Position numbers and translations under genes: made by a program. Below are positions 52,522 to 61,442 of a stretch of DNA of 64,000 nucleotides, in pieces. Each line of letters opens with the position of its first letter. Positions within the stretch are counted from its first letter, which is position 1. The stretch is from a virus: positions 19,958 to 83,957 of IMG/VR virus record IMGVR_UViG_3300000234_000002. One strand, 5' to 3'. The notes below the pieces were generated by a model. The model ran no database searches. It had not been told where the DNA came from and saw only the letters and a list, made by a program, of their open reading frames with translations.

Positions 52522-52559
52522 TGAAAATGGGAAACTGAATTAACAGTTTCCCATTTTCA
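52522..52559 (-). terminator. Intrinsic terminator after the 52582 gene
   Basis: A 16-bp perfect stem (arms 52522-52537 and 52544-52559; tgaaaatgggaaactg) with a 6-nt loop. On the minus strand it is followed by TTTTG, and the stem's 3' side already contains TTTT after GGG/CCC pairs. It directly follows the stop of the 271-residue structural gene, a classical terminator position. Confidence 0.65.
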
Positions 52560-52581
52560 ATCAAATTAAATTGAAGTAGTA

Positions 52582-53397
52582 TCAGATGGTGAAAGGAGTA
52601 ACACCGTCGTCTTCAACAACAGCAACACCAACACCGGCAGGGAGGCCAACACGAGCGCCTCCAGGCTGAAAAGAAGAACTTCTCATCTTCGAAAGAGAGC
52701 CGTAAGCGAAAGAAAGAAGAACAAGACCGGTCTCAACGAGATAAGGAGCAACAACATCTCTCAGAGCAGCGTAAAAGTCTGCTTTGGATGCAGTGGACAT
52801 CGAGGTGAAAGTTGAGAGAGCGTCCAATGTCGCATCCGAAACGTCAACAGTTGTTGCCGTAGGATAAAGAGCAGTAGACAGAGCAGAAACCGAAAGACCC
52901 GAAAGGTTCGGAGGGGAAGCCGCCCAAGCTGCGGCTATCAAGGCATTGAGCGTCGAACCGTTAGCAGCAGTGTCTATCCGGAGAACTGCAGTCGGACCAG
53001 AATTCGGAGCAACGGTGTCGAGTCGAATCTGGTTAGTTCCAGTTATCGAAGCAACAACATTGAGACCGTTATTCAAGAATCCGGTATTGAGGTCTGCAAC
53101 TATCGTTTCTTTAGAAACGCTCACTCCGGCAGTCACGGATAAAACCGTGAAAGAACCAGGAGAGGTTTTGATTCTAAAAGCGGAATTGGAAGACGTATTC
53201 ACGTTCGCATTGGTGTCTGTACCAATAACGGAAAGAATCGCCTTCGCGTTCAAAACCGAAAGAAGCGTTTCACTGGACGGTTTTTGGAGGTACAAGCTCT
53301 GGCCCGGAGGCTCGCTTGAGAAGTTACGCTGAGTGCGACTCTCCACATCACTCAGGTAAATTTTTGAAATGTCAGAGCGTACTGCAGCTACTCTCAT
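52582..53397 (-). CDS. Virion structural protein, likely abundant
   Basis: A 271-residue Ser/Thr/Ala-rich protein. The N-terminal 45 residues (DISKIYLSDVESRTQRNF, PPGQSLYLQKPSSE) share the pattern I-x-L-S-D ... P-G-Q-S-x-Y-L with the start of the 58437 product. The middle has VLSVTAGVSVSKETIVADLN and the C-terminus reads GGARVGLPAGVGVAVVEDDG. Codon use looks less AT-biased than neighbours, as in the sheath gene, suggesting high expression; a terminator follows. It could be a tail or fibre-base protein, but it is not recognised. Confidence 0.6.
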   Translation of the reverse strand: MRVAAVRSDISKIYLSDVESRTQRNFSSEPPGQSLYLQKPSSETLLSVLNAKAILSVIGTDTNANVNTSSNSAFRIKTSPGSFTVLSVTAGVSVSKETIVADLNTGFLNNGLNVVASITGTNQIRLDTVAPNSGPTAVLRIDTAANGSTLNALIAAAWAASPPNLSGLSVSALSTALYPTATTVDVSDATLDALSTFTSMSTASKADFYAALRDVVAPYLVETGLVLLSFAYGSLSKMRSSSFQPGGARVGLPAGVGVAVVEDDGVTPFTI

Positions 53398-53415
53398 GAT
53401 TAACTCCTATTCAGA

Positions 53416-53967
53416 TTAAGCGAACGTGTAAGTATTACTAAGCTTGGAATTTGCAAAAACTTGCGCTTTCCAACCAGCATCTGGTGTACCTATAGTAACA
53501 GCCGAATCGGGGAAAATTATAGAAACTCCGGTGAAAGTCACGAAAACAGACTCGGGGATTTTTTGCGTCTGACCTACAAGATTTGTGAGAATGACCGACG
53601 TAACGTCGGGGTTTATGGAAGTAAAAGTGGTCCCGGTCAAGGAAACGTCAGATCCAGTTAAAGAGCCAACAGTGATGATAGGAGCTACAATGGTGTCCGA
53701 ATCAACTCTTAAAGAGTTGATGTAACCTTCATCATCAAGACCCTTGATACCACCAATGTTATAAGAAAGAAGAACTTCATCCGTAGGAACAAGATCAAGA
53801 TATCCCTTAACAGTAACATCGAGAGGGTTTACATAAGGAATATAAATTTTTTGCTTTGTGATATTCGCATATCCAGAAAAATTTCCCTGACTACGGTCAA
53901 CCTTATCAATCAAAATTGATCGATTAATTACTTGGTTGTTGATTACTCTAACGTAATTGACAGACAT
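53416..53967 (-). CDS. Beta-rich virion structural protein
   Basis: A 183-residue protein (NYVRVINNQVINRSILIDKV, GYLDLVPTDEVLLSYNIGGI, VSIIFPDSAVTIGTPDAGWK) with regular strand-turn pattern and no enzyme motifs. It lies among likely tail or fibre-base genes, 18 nt from the next one. Role unknown. Confidence 0.58.
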   Translation of the reverse strand: MSVNYVRVINNQVINRSILIDKVDRSQGNFSGYANITKQKIYIPYVNPLDVTVKGYLDLVPTDEVLLSYNIGGIKGLDDEGYINSLRVDSDTIVAPIITVGSLTGSDVSLTGTTFTSINPDVTSVILTNLVGQTQKIPESVFVTFTGVSIIFPDSAVTIGTPDAGWKAQVFANSKLSNTYTFA

Positions 53968-53999
53968 GTGTTCTCCTTATGTTAAAATCTAATTAAAAT

Positions 54000-54629
54000 T
54001 CAATAAGCCGAGTCTCTTTCAGCATAAACGAAGCTGAATTGAGAAGAGCCACCAGTTCCACGAATAAAAAGCTGTTTGATGTTAGGCAGAACGGAGTTAA
54101 GAGGATTTGTATTATTATTGTTTGGAATAGTATATTCACTATTTCCATCAAAAGAAACAGCTAAACTAACAGAACCTTCGTTTGCGATTACGGGGTTTTC
54201 TCCGTAAGTTGGAAGATAAATCACCAAAGAATTACTGACATCAGCAGCATTCGGTGCGATACCATTTATGATGATGGTTCTTTGAACTTGAGTTTCGTAT
54301 GGTAAAATTAAATATTGGTCTTCATCCGGACCTATCACACCGCTACTATAAATAGGGGCAAATTTTATCCAAAGGTATTTTGAATCGTTGAAACCATAGT
54401 CTGCTGGGTTGAAAGTGAAACGAGTTTTATTCTTAAACGAGTTATTATCTGGACCGAAGAATATGGTAGAACTGCTAGAAGTTCCACAACTCGGAATTTG
54501 AACAAACGGAGTATAAGGTTGATCGAAATTTGACGCATACTTCATAATATAATGAGTAACATTTGGAATCTTATCCCAAATTAAGTCAACCAAATTTGCT
54601 CGACGTCTATAAGTTGATATGCGTCTCAT
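54000..54629 (-). CDS. Fibronectin-III-like virion structural protein
   Basis: A 209-residue protein; ATG 54629 is preferred over the TTG at 54638. It begins MRRISTYRRRANLVDLIWDK and then VTHYIMKYASNFDQPY, the pattern of an Fn3 strand set also seen at the start of the 21965 protein. The C-terminal half is another beta domain (GSVSLAVSFDGNSEYTIPNN, SQFSFVYAERDSAY). Structural role inferred. Confidence 0.57.
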   Translation of the reverse strand: MRRISTYRRRANLVDLIWDKIPNVTHYIMKYASNFDQPYTPFVQIPSCGTSSSSTIFFGPDNNSFKNKTRFTFNPADYGFNDSKYLWIKFAPIYSSGVIGPDEDQYLILPYETQVQRTIIINGIAPNAADVSNSLVIYLPTYGENPVIANEGSVSLAVSFDGNSEYTIPNNNNTNPLNSVLPNIKQLFIRGTGGSSQFSFVYAERDSAY

Positions 54630-54655
54630 CAATAACAAATAATATAGAAGACTTA

Positions 54656-55072
54656 TTATAAGACAATCTTAGTCGAGTTCTTATTCTCTTCAGCTACTTT
54701 TCCGTTAAAAGTAGCACCAACTTCCATCCCATCTTGTCTTATGGCCTCAGACCTTGCTTCGGCCCAAGTATCGGCAACTTGTCCTTTATAATTTGGAAGA
54801 GCTTTTTTAGCTTCGCCATATCTGTCTCTTTGACGGGCTTCCGCTCTTATGGAATTCGCCATCATTTGCTTTTTAACTCTATCACCTTTTGAAGGCCAGG
54901 ATCCAGAAGGACCATCTTTAAAAGCAACTTGAACAACACTTGGAATATATGTATACTCACAAACTCCATCACAGCTTACACAACTTGGAGTTATAAACTT
55001 GAAATCTGACATTCTTGCTTCTTGTTCTTGAACATTTCCGCAAGAAGAACATTTATAGCTGTAAGTCGGCAT
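54656..55072 (-). CDS. FmdB-type zinc-ribbon protein, second copy
   Basis: A 138-residue protein starting MPTYSYKCSSCGNVQEQEAR, with Cys pairs CSSC and CVSC...C forming a zinc ribbon. The remaining part is basic and helical (KGDRVKKQMMANSIRAEARQ). It is similar in layout to the 16670 product but shares little identity beyond the ribbon. Both lie beside structural genes. Role unknown. Confidence 0.72.
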   Translation of the reverse strand: MPTYSYKCSSCGNVQEQEARMSDFKFITPSCVSCDGVCEYTYIPSVVQVAFKDGPSGSWPSKGDRVKKQMMANSIRAEARQRDRYGEAKKALPNYKGQVADTWAEARSEAIRQDGMEVGATFNGKVAEENKNSTKIVL

Positions 55073-55075
55073 GAT

Positions 55076-56017
55076 TTACTTTACTTTTATGTTTAAGTCT
55101 ATGTCTTGCTCATCAATCTTTTCAACAGGAATATTAACGGACCTATTGAGTCTATCCCATTCATTATCTATTGATTCAAGAAGTTCTTCGTCTGTGAGTT
55201 CCCAATTTTCATCAACTATTTCACCAACGAATTCATCGAACTTTTTAAGAACGGCATAAGCGTGCTTGCAAAGCCAGATTTTTCTTTCGGGATCGCGGAT
55301 GTCGGGAGTCGTGGCTGAACCACTTGGCTGGTTTAAAAGATAATCATTATGTTTAGCATGATATTCAGGACCATTGTACTTCCAATAAGGACAGTTACAA
55401 CTTATCGCAACATCACTAATAGTTGTTAGTTTAGCTTGAACTACCTTTTCACCGTTTCCGGCGTTTGCGCTGAAAGTGAAAATCTTTGTTTTTGGATCAT
55501 AAGAAGTAAGACTAACTTTTACAGACCTTGCATTTTCTTTAATATTTTTTGGAGTTTTAGGGGTTATTTGCTCAGGTTTTAGAGCTAAATGAATAACCGC
55601 TACAGAAGAATGAGTTACTTTATGATCAGTTCTATAAGGATAACTGAAATACTCCGACATATCAACATCAGTCATATAAGAAGTGTTTGTAGGAGATTGA
55701 ATATTTTCATCACGATAAAATTCTTGATGTTTGGTCTTTTCCGGACCAGTCATAAAATCAAATATTGATCCAGGTTCAGAAGACGGGATCAGAGGCTCAT
55801 CTTCATCATATACGAATGTTTTTTGACCAAAAAGATCTGCTTCTAAAGAATTCGCAACTTTAGTTGAACTTGTTATTATTTCAAGTTCAACTGGAATGAC
55901 GAACAGAGGACGCAAGTGATCAGGAATTGCTGAAACGAACGATAGCAGGTCTGGATAAACGTCTTGGCAGTTAAAAGAATAAACTGCTGCGTCAGTTAAA
56001 ACAAAACCAGCTGACAT
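55076..56017 (-). CDS. SWIM-type zinc-finger protein
   Basis: A 313-residue protein. The N-terminal 100 residues are alpha/beta (LLSFVSAIPDHLRPLFVIPV). The second half contains ISCNCPYWKYNGPEYHAKHN and, after a short insertion, KIWLCKHAYAVLKKFDE, which forms the C-x-C ... C-x-H pattern of a SWIM zinc finger. SWIM domains bind DNA or protein. Its place in the structural region suggests a virion-associated protein. The stop is 3 nt from the start of the zinc-ribbon gene and its start overlaps the previous stop. Confidence 0.7.
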   Translation of the reverse strand: MSAGFVLTDAAVYSFNCQDVYPDLLSFVSAIPDHLRPLFVIPVELEIITSSTKVANSLEADLFGQKTFVYDEDEPLIPSSEPGSIFDFMTGPEKTKHQEFYRDENIQSPTNTSYMTDVDMSEYFSYPYRTDHKVTHSSVAVIHLALKPEQITPKTPKNIKENARSVKVSLTSYDPKTKIFTFSANAGNGEKVVQAKLTTISDVAISCNCPYWKYNGPEYHAKHNDYLLNQPSGSATTPDIRDPERKIWLCKHAYAVLKKFDEFVGEIVDENWELTDEELLESIDNEWDRLNRSVNIPVEKIDEQDIDLNIKVK

Positions 56018-56403
56018 CAGAAATCCTCCGAATCGGGCTTACTGACGTCAGTCTCTCCACGACGTCTTGGGAGATTGATACGAACTTCTTCAAGAACTCT
56101 TTCGAGTTCATCGATTTTTTCCGGTCTTAAATTTTGTTTTATTTCTTCATAATCTATTTTATTAACAGCCATGGCGGTAGCCATAAGTGATTTTTCTAAT
56201 TTAAAAAGACTTTCCGGCATTCCATTTATAAGATCGCCAGCTACAGCGTAAAGATGTTCTTTATGGGAACTAGAATCTATAATTTTGAGAGCCTTATTAA
56301 TATAATTTTTCAGTTCTTCACAACGTAAACGTGCGTCAGATAACTCTTCCTGTATATAAATGGTCGCTCCAGCTTCACGATAACGCATAACTAGAGCGAC
56401 CAT
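56017..56403 (-). CDS. Helical hypothetical protein
   Basis: A 128-residue protein from ATG 56403 (the frame extends one codon to a TTG). All helix: ELSDARLRCEELKNYINKAL, FKLEKSLMATAMAVNKIDYE, RPEKIDELERVLEEVRINLP. The acidic tail (VSKPDSEDF) ends at the start of the SWIM gene, with a 1-nt overlap. No family recognised. Confidence 0.58.
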   Translation of the reverse strand: MVALVMRYREAGATIYIQEELSDARLRCEELKNYINKALKIIDSSSHKEHLYAVAGDLINGMPESLFKLEKSLMATAMAVNKIDYEEIKQNLRPEKIDELERVLEEVRINLPRRRGETDVSKPDSEDF

Positions 56404-56413
56404 CAAAAATCAA

Positions 56414-57415
56414 TCAAAGCAATTTGTCGCTATGTTCCTTCTTGAGGAACTTCTTGAAGTAATCACTTTCAGTGGCATAAAGAGCTTTGACGAGAGAATC
56501 CGAAATTTGTTGCTTCTTCAAGAAACTAACCTTCTCAGCGTTCTTACCCTCGTAAGGCCAATGAATGGGGAAATCAGGATCAAGAACAAGAGCGATTTTT
56601 ACTCTGTAATCGAGTTTGGAAGTATCAACTTTCTTCCCTGGACGTTTTTTGTGAGGATTCGCGTTATTCATCCTCTCTTCGAAACTAGAAACCCTAATAG
56701 ACTTTCCACCATCTTCGTCCATATTCTGAACTTCGGAAGACTCCATATTACCGACGTTCATCTTGATGCTTATGCCCTCTTTATGTACAATATTGGTTCT
56801 AGCCTTTGGAGGGTTGTTTGGTATAAAACCAGAGCCCGCGATATTTTCAATACTACTAATTATCTTCACAGACTCAGGTCTGTCCATATTCTCAACTTTT
56901 ATCTTAGCGGGGGTTCTAATGCGTCCTATAATGGTCTCACCGCCATCTCCGTCTGAAACCGAAGACGAAGTTATTCTCTTTGGGGCAACATGAGTTGGAG
57001 TATTGAGAACCTTGCTATTTAAGGGATTCTTAACGTCTCTTCTATCATTAACATTCATGACAACATCTTCGTCATGGTCATGATCTGCGGTAAGAGAACC
57101 CCTCTGAATGTTTAACAAATCAGTGTTGATGGTCTTCGCTTTTGCAGGGTTTCGAGAAGGAACTACAGCAGCGGGGACTTCGTACTCTTCATCAGAGTCT
57201 TCATCAACTTCACCTAAAACAAACCATCCCTGGTTGATAGAACCTCGAATGCTTGTCGTAGGGACTTCAAGGCCAAGATAGCGAAGAATGGAACCGTCAT
57301 ATTCAATGACGTCACCTTTTTCAACAGAAAGATTTTCTGTTCCTCCAACTCGGATTTTCATCAGAGCTGTGAATTTGTGAAACTGTCCCTTAACCCACTT
57401 AAATCCACTTGACAT
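56414..57415 (-). CDS. Virion-region protein with long disordered middle
   Basis: About 333 residues from ATG 57415 (57424 is an alternative). N-terminal beta domain (FKWVKGQFHKFTALMKIRVG, DVIEYDGSILRYLG), then a long polar, acidic, probably disordered stretch (LGEVDEDSDEEYEVPAAVVP), and a helical C-terminus (PIHWPYEGKNAEKVSFLKKQ, ATESDYFKKFLKKEHSDKLL). No family recognised. A strong hairpin lies just upstream. Confidence 0.57.
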   Translation of the reverse strand: MSSGFKWVKGQFHKFTALMKIRVGGTENLSVEKGDVIEYDGSILRYLGLEVPTTSIRGSINQGWFVLGEVDEDSDEEYEVPAAVVPSRNPAKAKTINTDLLNIQRGSLTADHDHDEDVVMNVNDRRDVKNPLNSKVLNTPTHVAPKRITSSSVSDGDGGETIIGRIRTPAKIKVENMDRPESVKIISSIENIAGSGFIPNNPPKARTNIVHKEGISIKMNVGNMESSEVQNMDEDGGKSIRVSSFEERMNNANPHKKRPGKKVDTSKLDYRVKIALVLDPDFPIHWPYEGKNAEKVSFLKKQQISDSLVKALYATESDYFKKFLKKEHSDKLL

Positions 57416-57429
57416 AAATAACATTACCG

Positions 57430-57472
57430 AAGTTTTAAGTGCATTTAACTGGTGAAAATGCACTTAAAACTT
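57430..57472 (-). other. 17-bp perfect intergenic hairpin
   Basis: Arms 57430-57446 (aagttttaagtgcattt) and 57456-57472 with a 9-nt loop, between the collagen-like gene ending at 57488 and the gene starting at 57415. It is AT-rich with a weak U-tract (ACTTCGG) after the stem on the minus strand, so it may be a weak terminator or an mRNA-stabilising hairpin. Confidence 0.55.
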
Positions 57473-57487
57473 TTATAAAATTAAATA

Positions 57488-58429
57488 TTAATATTGAGAA
57501 GTAACAAACCAGTTAGATCCGTTGCTGGTGAAAGTCCAAGATTTCTTGGGACCGACAAATGAAACGGGAGACGCAACGTTATCGATTGTCTGACCTAAAG
57601 TCGTTCCAACAACAATCAAATTTGTGCTGTTGGTGACGTTTTTGATTATCACCGATCTTCCAGTATTACCAATCGCAGTGGGAAGAGTGACAGTAAAAGA
57701 AGCGGCAGAAGGGTCACACAAAACTAGTTCGTTGATACTTGCAGCATAATTACCAGTTTGATTTGCGGTAACAGACGATATTATAGAAGGACCCTGAATA
57801 CCGGTAGATCCACGGGGACCAGTCTGGCCTATAGAACCAGTCAAACCTTGAGGACCCTGAAGACCTTGTGGGCCTGTGGGACCTTGAACACCAGTAGCAC
57901 CCTGAGGACCAGTAGCACCCTGAGGACCGACAGGACCAGTATTACCACGTGGGCCAGTCGGACCAATAGGACCACCAGAAGGACCAGTCTGTCCTTGGGG
58001 TCCTGTGAATCCGGGGGACCCCTGAGCACCCTGGAGGCCAACAGCGCCAGTATTACCACGAGGGCCAGTTAAGCCCTGAATACCGGTGGCACCCTGTACA
58101 CCCGTTACGCCCTGAAGTCCGGTGGCTCCCTGAGGACCAGTGTTACCACGGGGGCCTGTAAGCCCTTGTACACCAGTTGCACCCTGAAGCCCAGTAGCAC
58201 CCTGCAAACCTGTTACACCTTGTGCACCAGTGTTTCCACGGGGGCCAGTCACGCCTTGGATACCAGTGGCTCCTTGGGGACCAGTAGGACCACCAGAAGG
58301 TCCGGTGGCTCCTTGGGGACCAGTCGGTCCGGTGGAACCCTGAGGACCTTGAAGTGCGGGACCGGTGGACCCGGTTCCCCACACCGTTTTGAAAAGTTCA
58401 CCGAAACCGGCTGTTCTTACGTCTGCCAT
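57488..58429 (-). CDS. Collagen-like fibre protein D (313 aa)
   Basis: N-terminal segment ([19 protein letters not shown]), then about 60 Gly-X-Y triplets ([16 protein letters not shown]..., including GGP breaks), and a 95-residue C-terminal beta head ([40 protein letters not shown], ending WFVTSQY). That head is a common tip domain of short phage fibres. It lies well apart from the other three collagen genes, next to the 58437 adaptor-like gene. Confidence 0.88.
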   Translation of the reverse strand: MADVRTAGFGELFKTVWGTGSTGPALQGPQGSTGPTGPQGATGPSGGPTGPQGATGIQGVTGPRGNTGAQGVTGLQGATGLQGATGVQGLTGPRGNTGPQGATGLQGVTGVQGATGIQGLTGPRGNTGAVGLQGAQGSPGFTGPQGQTGPSGGPIGPTGPRGNTGPVGPQGATGPQGATGVQGPTGPQGLQGPQGLTGSIGQTGPRGSTGIQGPSIISSVTANQTGNYAASINELVLCDPSAASFTVTLPTAIGNTGRSVIIKNVTNSTNLIVVGTTLGQTIDNVASPVSFVGPKKSWTFTSNGSNWFVTSQY

Positions 58430-58436
58430 TTTATCC

Positions 58437-58859
58437 TCAGGAAATGCTGATTAAGAACGTTAAGTTGAAAGCCGTACCATTCTCTATGGTGACTTGGGTG
58501 AAAGTGGAATTGTGAGTTATATTGACAGTTCCTGTGGAATCAATCCAATTGAGGCCGTCCTGTTTAAGAACAACAACTTTCGGAAGTCTATTGAAATTGT
58601 GGGTGAGAACAACACTATCAGCACCACCAGAAGCTTCAAGGGAAACAACGTCATCAACGCTGATTTTTCCACTCTGCTTAAACCTGAATATATCACCAGC
58701 TGAAGCGCTCCGAAGAACTTCAGAAGTGTCAGGAAGATAAACAGACTGTCCAGGATTTATATATCGGTCTTCACCACGACGACCGACAGTCTGGGACTCT
58801 TGAGCAAGTCTCAGATCACTCAAAAAAATCTGCGTGGTGGAGATGTTCGTGATTTTCAT
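58437..58859 (-). CDS. Small adaptor-like virion protein
   Basis: A 140-residue protein whose first 60 residues ([39 protein letters not shown]) resemble the start of the 52582 product. The rest is beta ([31 protein letters not shown]). It lies 7 nt before the collagen-like gene 57488 in the direction of transcription. A fibre-anchoring role is inferred. Confidence 0.55.
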   Translation of the reverse strand: MKITNISTTQIFLSDLRLAQESQTVGRRGEDRYINPGQSVYLPDTSEVLRSASAGDIFRFKQSGKISVDDVVSLEASGGADSVVLTHNFNRLPKVVVLKQDGLNWIDSTGTVNITHNSTFTQVTIENGTAFNLTFLISIS

Positions 58860-58888
58860 GTTGTTCTCCTAAATGGACTATTGCAGGT

Positions 58889-59740
58889 TTAAATAAAACG
58901 AATTATGGAAAGAAGTTCTCGAATAATTCTTCTTGTGGAAGAAATCTTCGGTATTTGTTTTATTATGTTCAGTATTTCGCTTGAAGTTCTAGAAGTCAAA
59001 CCGTAAGACTTAAGTTGTTCAACAATTTGGTCTCTTTCAAGACCAGTAGTTTCAGTAAGTTTAACCAAATCATAAAAGTTATATTTTTCAATATCATCAT
59101 CCATCAAAGATTCGACAAAACTTTCTATGGACTGATACTTCTTTTTTGCTTGCTCTTGATCAGCAAGATTGCGTTCTCTGGTTAATTTTTCTTTTTCTTT
59201 ATACTCATCACGAAGTTTTAACTGTTTCTGGAATCTTTTATCTCTAGATAAAGCCCCGTCAGGAGGATTTTGTATAACTTCATCAGTTAATTGGATCATT
59301 TCGTCTGATATGATTTTTGTATTACTGTCATCGACGAATGAAACGCTCCCGTCGTCCCCTATTTTAACATCAAAAGATCCGATTTCTCGAACCATCTGAT
59401 ATTTACCTTCTCCGGCATCATTCGGTCTCTTAAAATAATATCCAAGTTCCAAAGAAACATTCACAGTAGAATTTTTAACATTAGATCCATTATAGTCTCC
59501 AACAACTAAAAGACCACCAATTATCTTACTTTCTGCGAATTTTTCAGGCTTTGCGGGAAAAGAAAAACTCCCTTTTTTAGTTCTAAGGGAAGGGAAATCA
59601 TTTTTTATATCCCAAGAAAAATCAAAACCAGTGTTAAACTGATAAACTGCATTCTTAAATAATGAAGCCATTCTGCCAGCTAAATCAGGATTGCTGGCTA
59701 TGAAATAGCTAAATGCAATTTTCTTGACTGAATATTCCAC
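58889..59740 (-). CDS. Hypothetical protein with RIA-type N-terminus
   Basis: A 283-residue protein with a GTG start at 59740. It begins with VKKIAFSYFIASNPDLAGRM, an amphipathic helix like those on other candidate head proteins. A beta-rich part follows (KIIGGLLVVGDYNGSNVKNS, SVSFVDDSNTKIIS), then a highly charged helix (KQLKLRDEYKEKEKLTRERN) and a helical C-terminus (IRRIIRELLSIIRF-like). No family recognised. Confidence 0.58.
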   Translation of the reverse strand: MEYSVKKIAFSYFIASNPDLAGRMASLFKNAVYQFNTGFDFSWDIKNDFPSLRTKKGSFSFPAKPEKFAESKIIGGLLVVGDYNGSNVKNSTVNVSLELGYYFKRPNDAGEGKYQMVREIGSFDVKIGDDGSVSFVDDSNTKIISDEMIQLTDEVIQNPPDGALSRDKRFQKQLKLRDEYKEKEKLTRERNLADQEQAKKKYQSIESFVESLMDDDIEKYNFYDLVKLTETTGLERDQIVEQLKSYGLTSRTSSEILNIIKQIPKISSTRRIIRELLSIIRFI

Positions 59741-59763
59741 ACATAAGTTTTTTAATCAAAAGC

Positions 59764-60153
59764 TCATTTGTCATCAGCAGAATTCATCTGCTTGACGACT
59801 TTTTTAGCCCAAGAATAACCAGAGTCTCCACCCCATAAAGCCCAAGCTATTCTTCCAGCGCTAGGGTATCCTTCTTCACCAGAAGACCACCCTTTTCTTT
59901 TTTTATCTATTTCGTGCCTATCAAAATAGGCTTTCATACGACGAACGGTTTTAGGGGATAGGTTTTTGCCGTTCGATATATCACGAGCACGGGCGACGCC
60001 AACTTCAGTACCGCCTCTCCCGTGCTCTTTTCTCCAGTCTAAACCTTTAGCAGCTTCCTTTTTAGCTCCAACCGGAGGCTCAAAATCAATATGAGAGTAT
60101 TTTTCAGATGAAGAAATTAATTTAGCTATCCTAGATAAAAACAGAAACTTCAT
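59764..60153 (-). CDS. Small virion-type protein with a conserved phage GRIAW domain
   Basis: A 129-residue protein. The N-terminal helix FLFLSRIAKLISSSEKYS is again of the RIA type. The rest matches a small domain found in phage head proteins, often fused to prohead proteases or portals: AAKGLDWRKEHGRGGTEVGV, ARARDISNGKNLSPKTVRRM and GYPSAGRIAWALWGGDSGYS. Its charged pattern and position support a head-internal or maturation-related role; no protease motif is present in this chain. Confidence 0.72.
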   Translation of the reverse strand: MKFLFLSRIAKLISSSEKYSHIDFEPPVGAKKEAAKGLDWRKEHGRGGTEVGVARARDISNGKNLSPKTVRRMKAYFDRHEIDKKRKGWSSGEEGYPSAGRIAWALWGGDSGYSWAKKVVKQMNSADDK

Positions 60154-60176
60154 AAAAATTCATTTTGGATAAAAAA

Positions 60177-60923
60177 TCAAAATGAAGATACGTAAAAAGA
60201 ATGCGAAACTGAATGATATGGGACAGTTCCAATTTCAGTATAATTGTGAGATAAAACTATGGATCTAACCTCTTTGTCAATATTTGGATCCTTGAAAAGA
60301 TGATTTTCGACCAAAATATTCGGACGAAGTTCCGTTAGGATTTTTGAACTCCTCCTGAAAACAGCAGCTTCGGCACCTTCTACGTCCATTTTAACCCAAT
60401 ACTGTCTTGGTTGAGAATTGAAAAGATGAGGATATTGAGATTTAATATCCTCATAGACCGAATCCATCGAGCGAACCCGAATTATATCACCGGTTAGATC
60501 CCCATCATAACTCTCAAAAAACTCTTGGGAATTGGTATTGAGGTACCCATCTTTGTCGTAAACACCCTCATTAAATACTTTGACCTTTTCTGACCATCCG
60601 TTTAGTTTTAAACCAGATTCAACAATTTCCATCTCAGACAGTTTGAGATTTTCACCACCAAAACAATCATTTCCAAACTGAGGGGACCAAGCAAAGCAAA
60701 ATTCCGCACCACATGCTAGGGCTGCGAAGGTATACGAACCATAAGCCGCCCCTATATCAAACACAATATCTCCTGGATTTATGTTCCAGAACATATTGCG
60801 TACTTCACCCTCATCAATGTGAGACCACCAAGAGGCATTGGAACCACCATTATTTTGGTGTCCTTCCACACATGATACTTTATACTCATTACCTTTGTGA
60901 GAAAAAACTCTTGTGGAAAGCAT
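60177..60923 (-). CDS. FkbM-family SAM methyltransferase
   Basis: A 248-residue protein from ATG 60923 (the frame extends to a GTG at 60950). SAM-binding motif DIVFDIGAAYGSYTFAALAC, then the family signature VKMDVEGAEAAVF with the conserved Glu-Gly-Ala/Asp block, and a C-terminal NILVENHLF and SVSHSFYVSSF. FkbM enzymes usually O-methylate sugars. With the glycosyltransferase operon at 33097-40339, it may finish a glycan, although it lies 20 kb away. Confidence 0.85.
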   Translation of the reverse strand: MLSTRVFSHKGNEYKVSCVEGHQNNGGSNASWWSHIDEGEVRNMFWNINPGDIVFDIGAAYGSYTFAALACGAEFCFAWSPQFGNDCFGGENLKLSEMEIVESGLKLNGWSEKVKVFNEGVYDKDGYLNTNSQEFFESYDGDLTGDIIRVRSMDSVYEDIKSQYPHLFNSQPRQYWVKMDVEGAEAAVFRRSSKILTELRPNILVENHLFKDPNIDKEVRSIVLSHNYTEIGTVPYHSVSHSFYVSSF

Positions 60924-61034
60924 ATAAACATTACCAATGTATAATGTCACATAAATATAGAGTAGAGCGCCAGTCGAAAAATCATTATATTCTTCCGAAA
61001 ATCAAGGACAAGAAAGAACACTAGGGAAATGATA

Positions 61035-61442
61035 ATGACCGAAAAAATTGAAGATGTAATTCTCGGAGATAACTTTGGTAACATGCCCGCAATATATGAA
61101 ACATTTCCAGTATCTTTAACGAATGTGAATAAAAAACTTGTTGAACATAGAGGAGAAAGAGTAATCCTGGAAGTTGACATGAGTTTAGATGAGATTCGAG
61201 AAATGCTTATTGAATATTGCAAATCCACATATAAAAATTTTGAAATTTTTGATATTACATATGACAAGTATTTATTGATATTGAACGAAGAGTATGGATT
61301 TTACGTTTCAAACAGTGTTGGATATAATGGAAGACTCGCATTTACTGAAAAAGGTGGAATAAGGAAATATGGAGTTCTGATTAATGGACTGAATTTCAGA
61401 CCAGTAAAAGACGTCATCGTTGACGCGGTGAACAATTCATGA
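61035..61442 (+). CDS. Small protein, first of a tandem paralogue pair
   Basis: A 135-residue plus-strand protein. ATG 61035 is preferred to ATG 61029 because the AGGGA ribosome site is about 7 nt away. It shares with the next gene MSLDEIREMLIEYC, FLILNE/YGFY and the C-terminal NFRPVKDVIVDAVN. No family recognised. Its stop overlaps the next ATG (ATGA). Confidence 0.62.
   Translation: MTEKIEDVILGDNFGNMPAIYETFPVSLTNVNKKLVEHRGERVILEVDMSLDEIREMLIEYCKSTYKNFEIFDITYDKYLLILNEEYGFYVSNSVGYNGRLAFTEKGGIRKYGVLINGLNFRPVKDVIVDAVNNS

Noticed and set aside
60947-61267. Minus-strand 106-codon frame overlapping the plus-strand gene at 61035
   Set aside because: The plus-strand frame has a ribosome site, a tandem paralogue and coupled overlap with the next gene; the minus frame has none of these.
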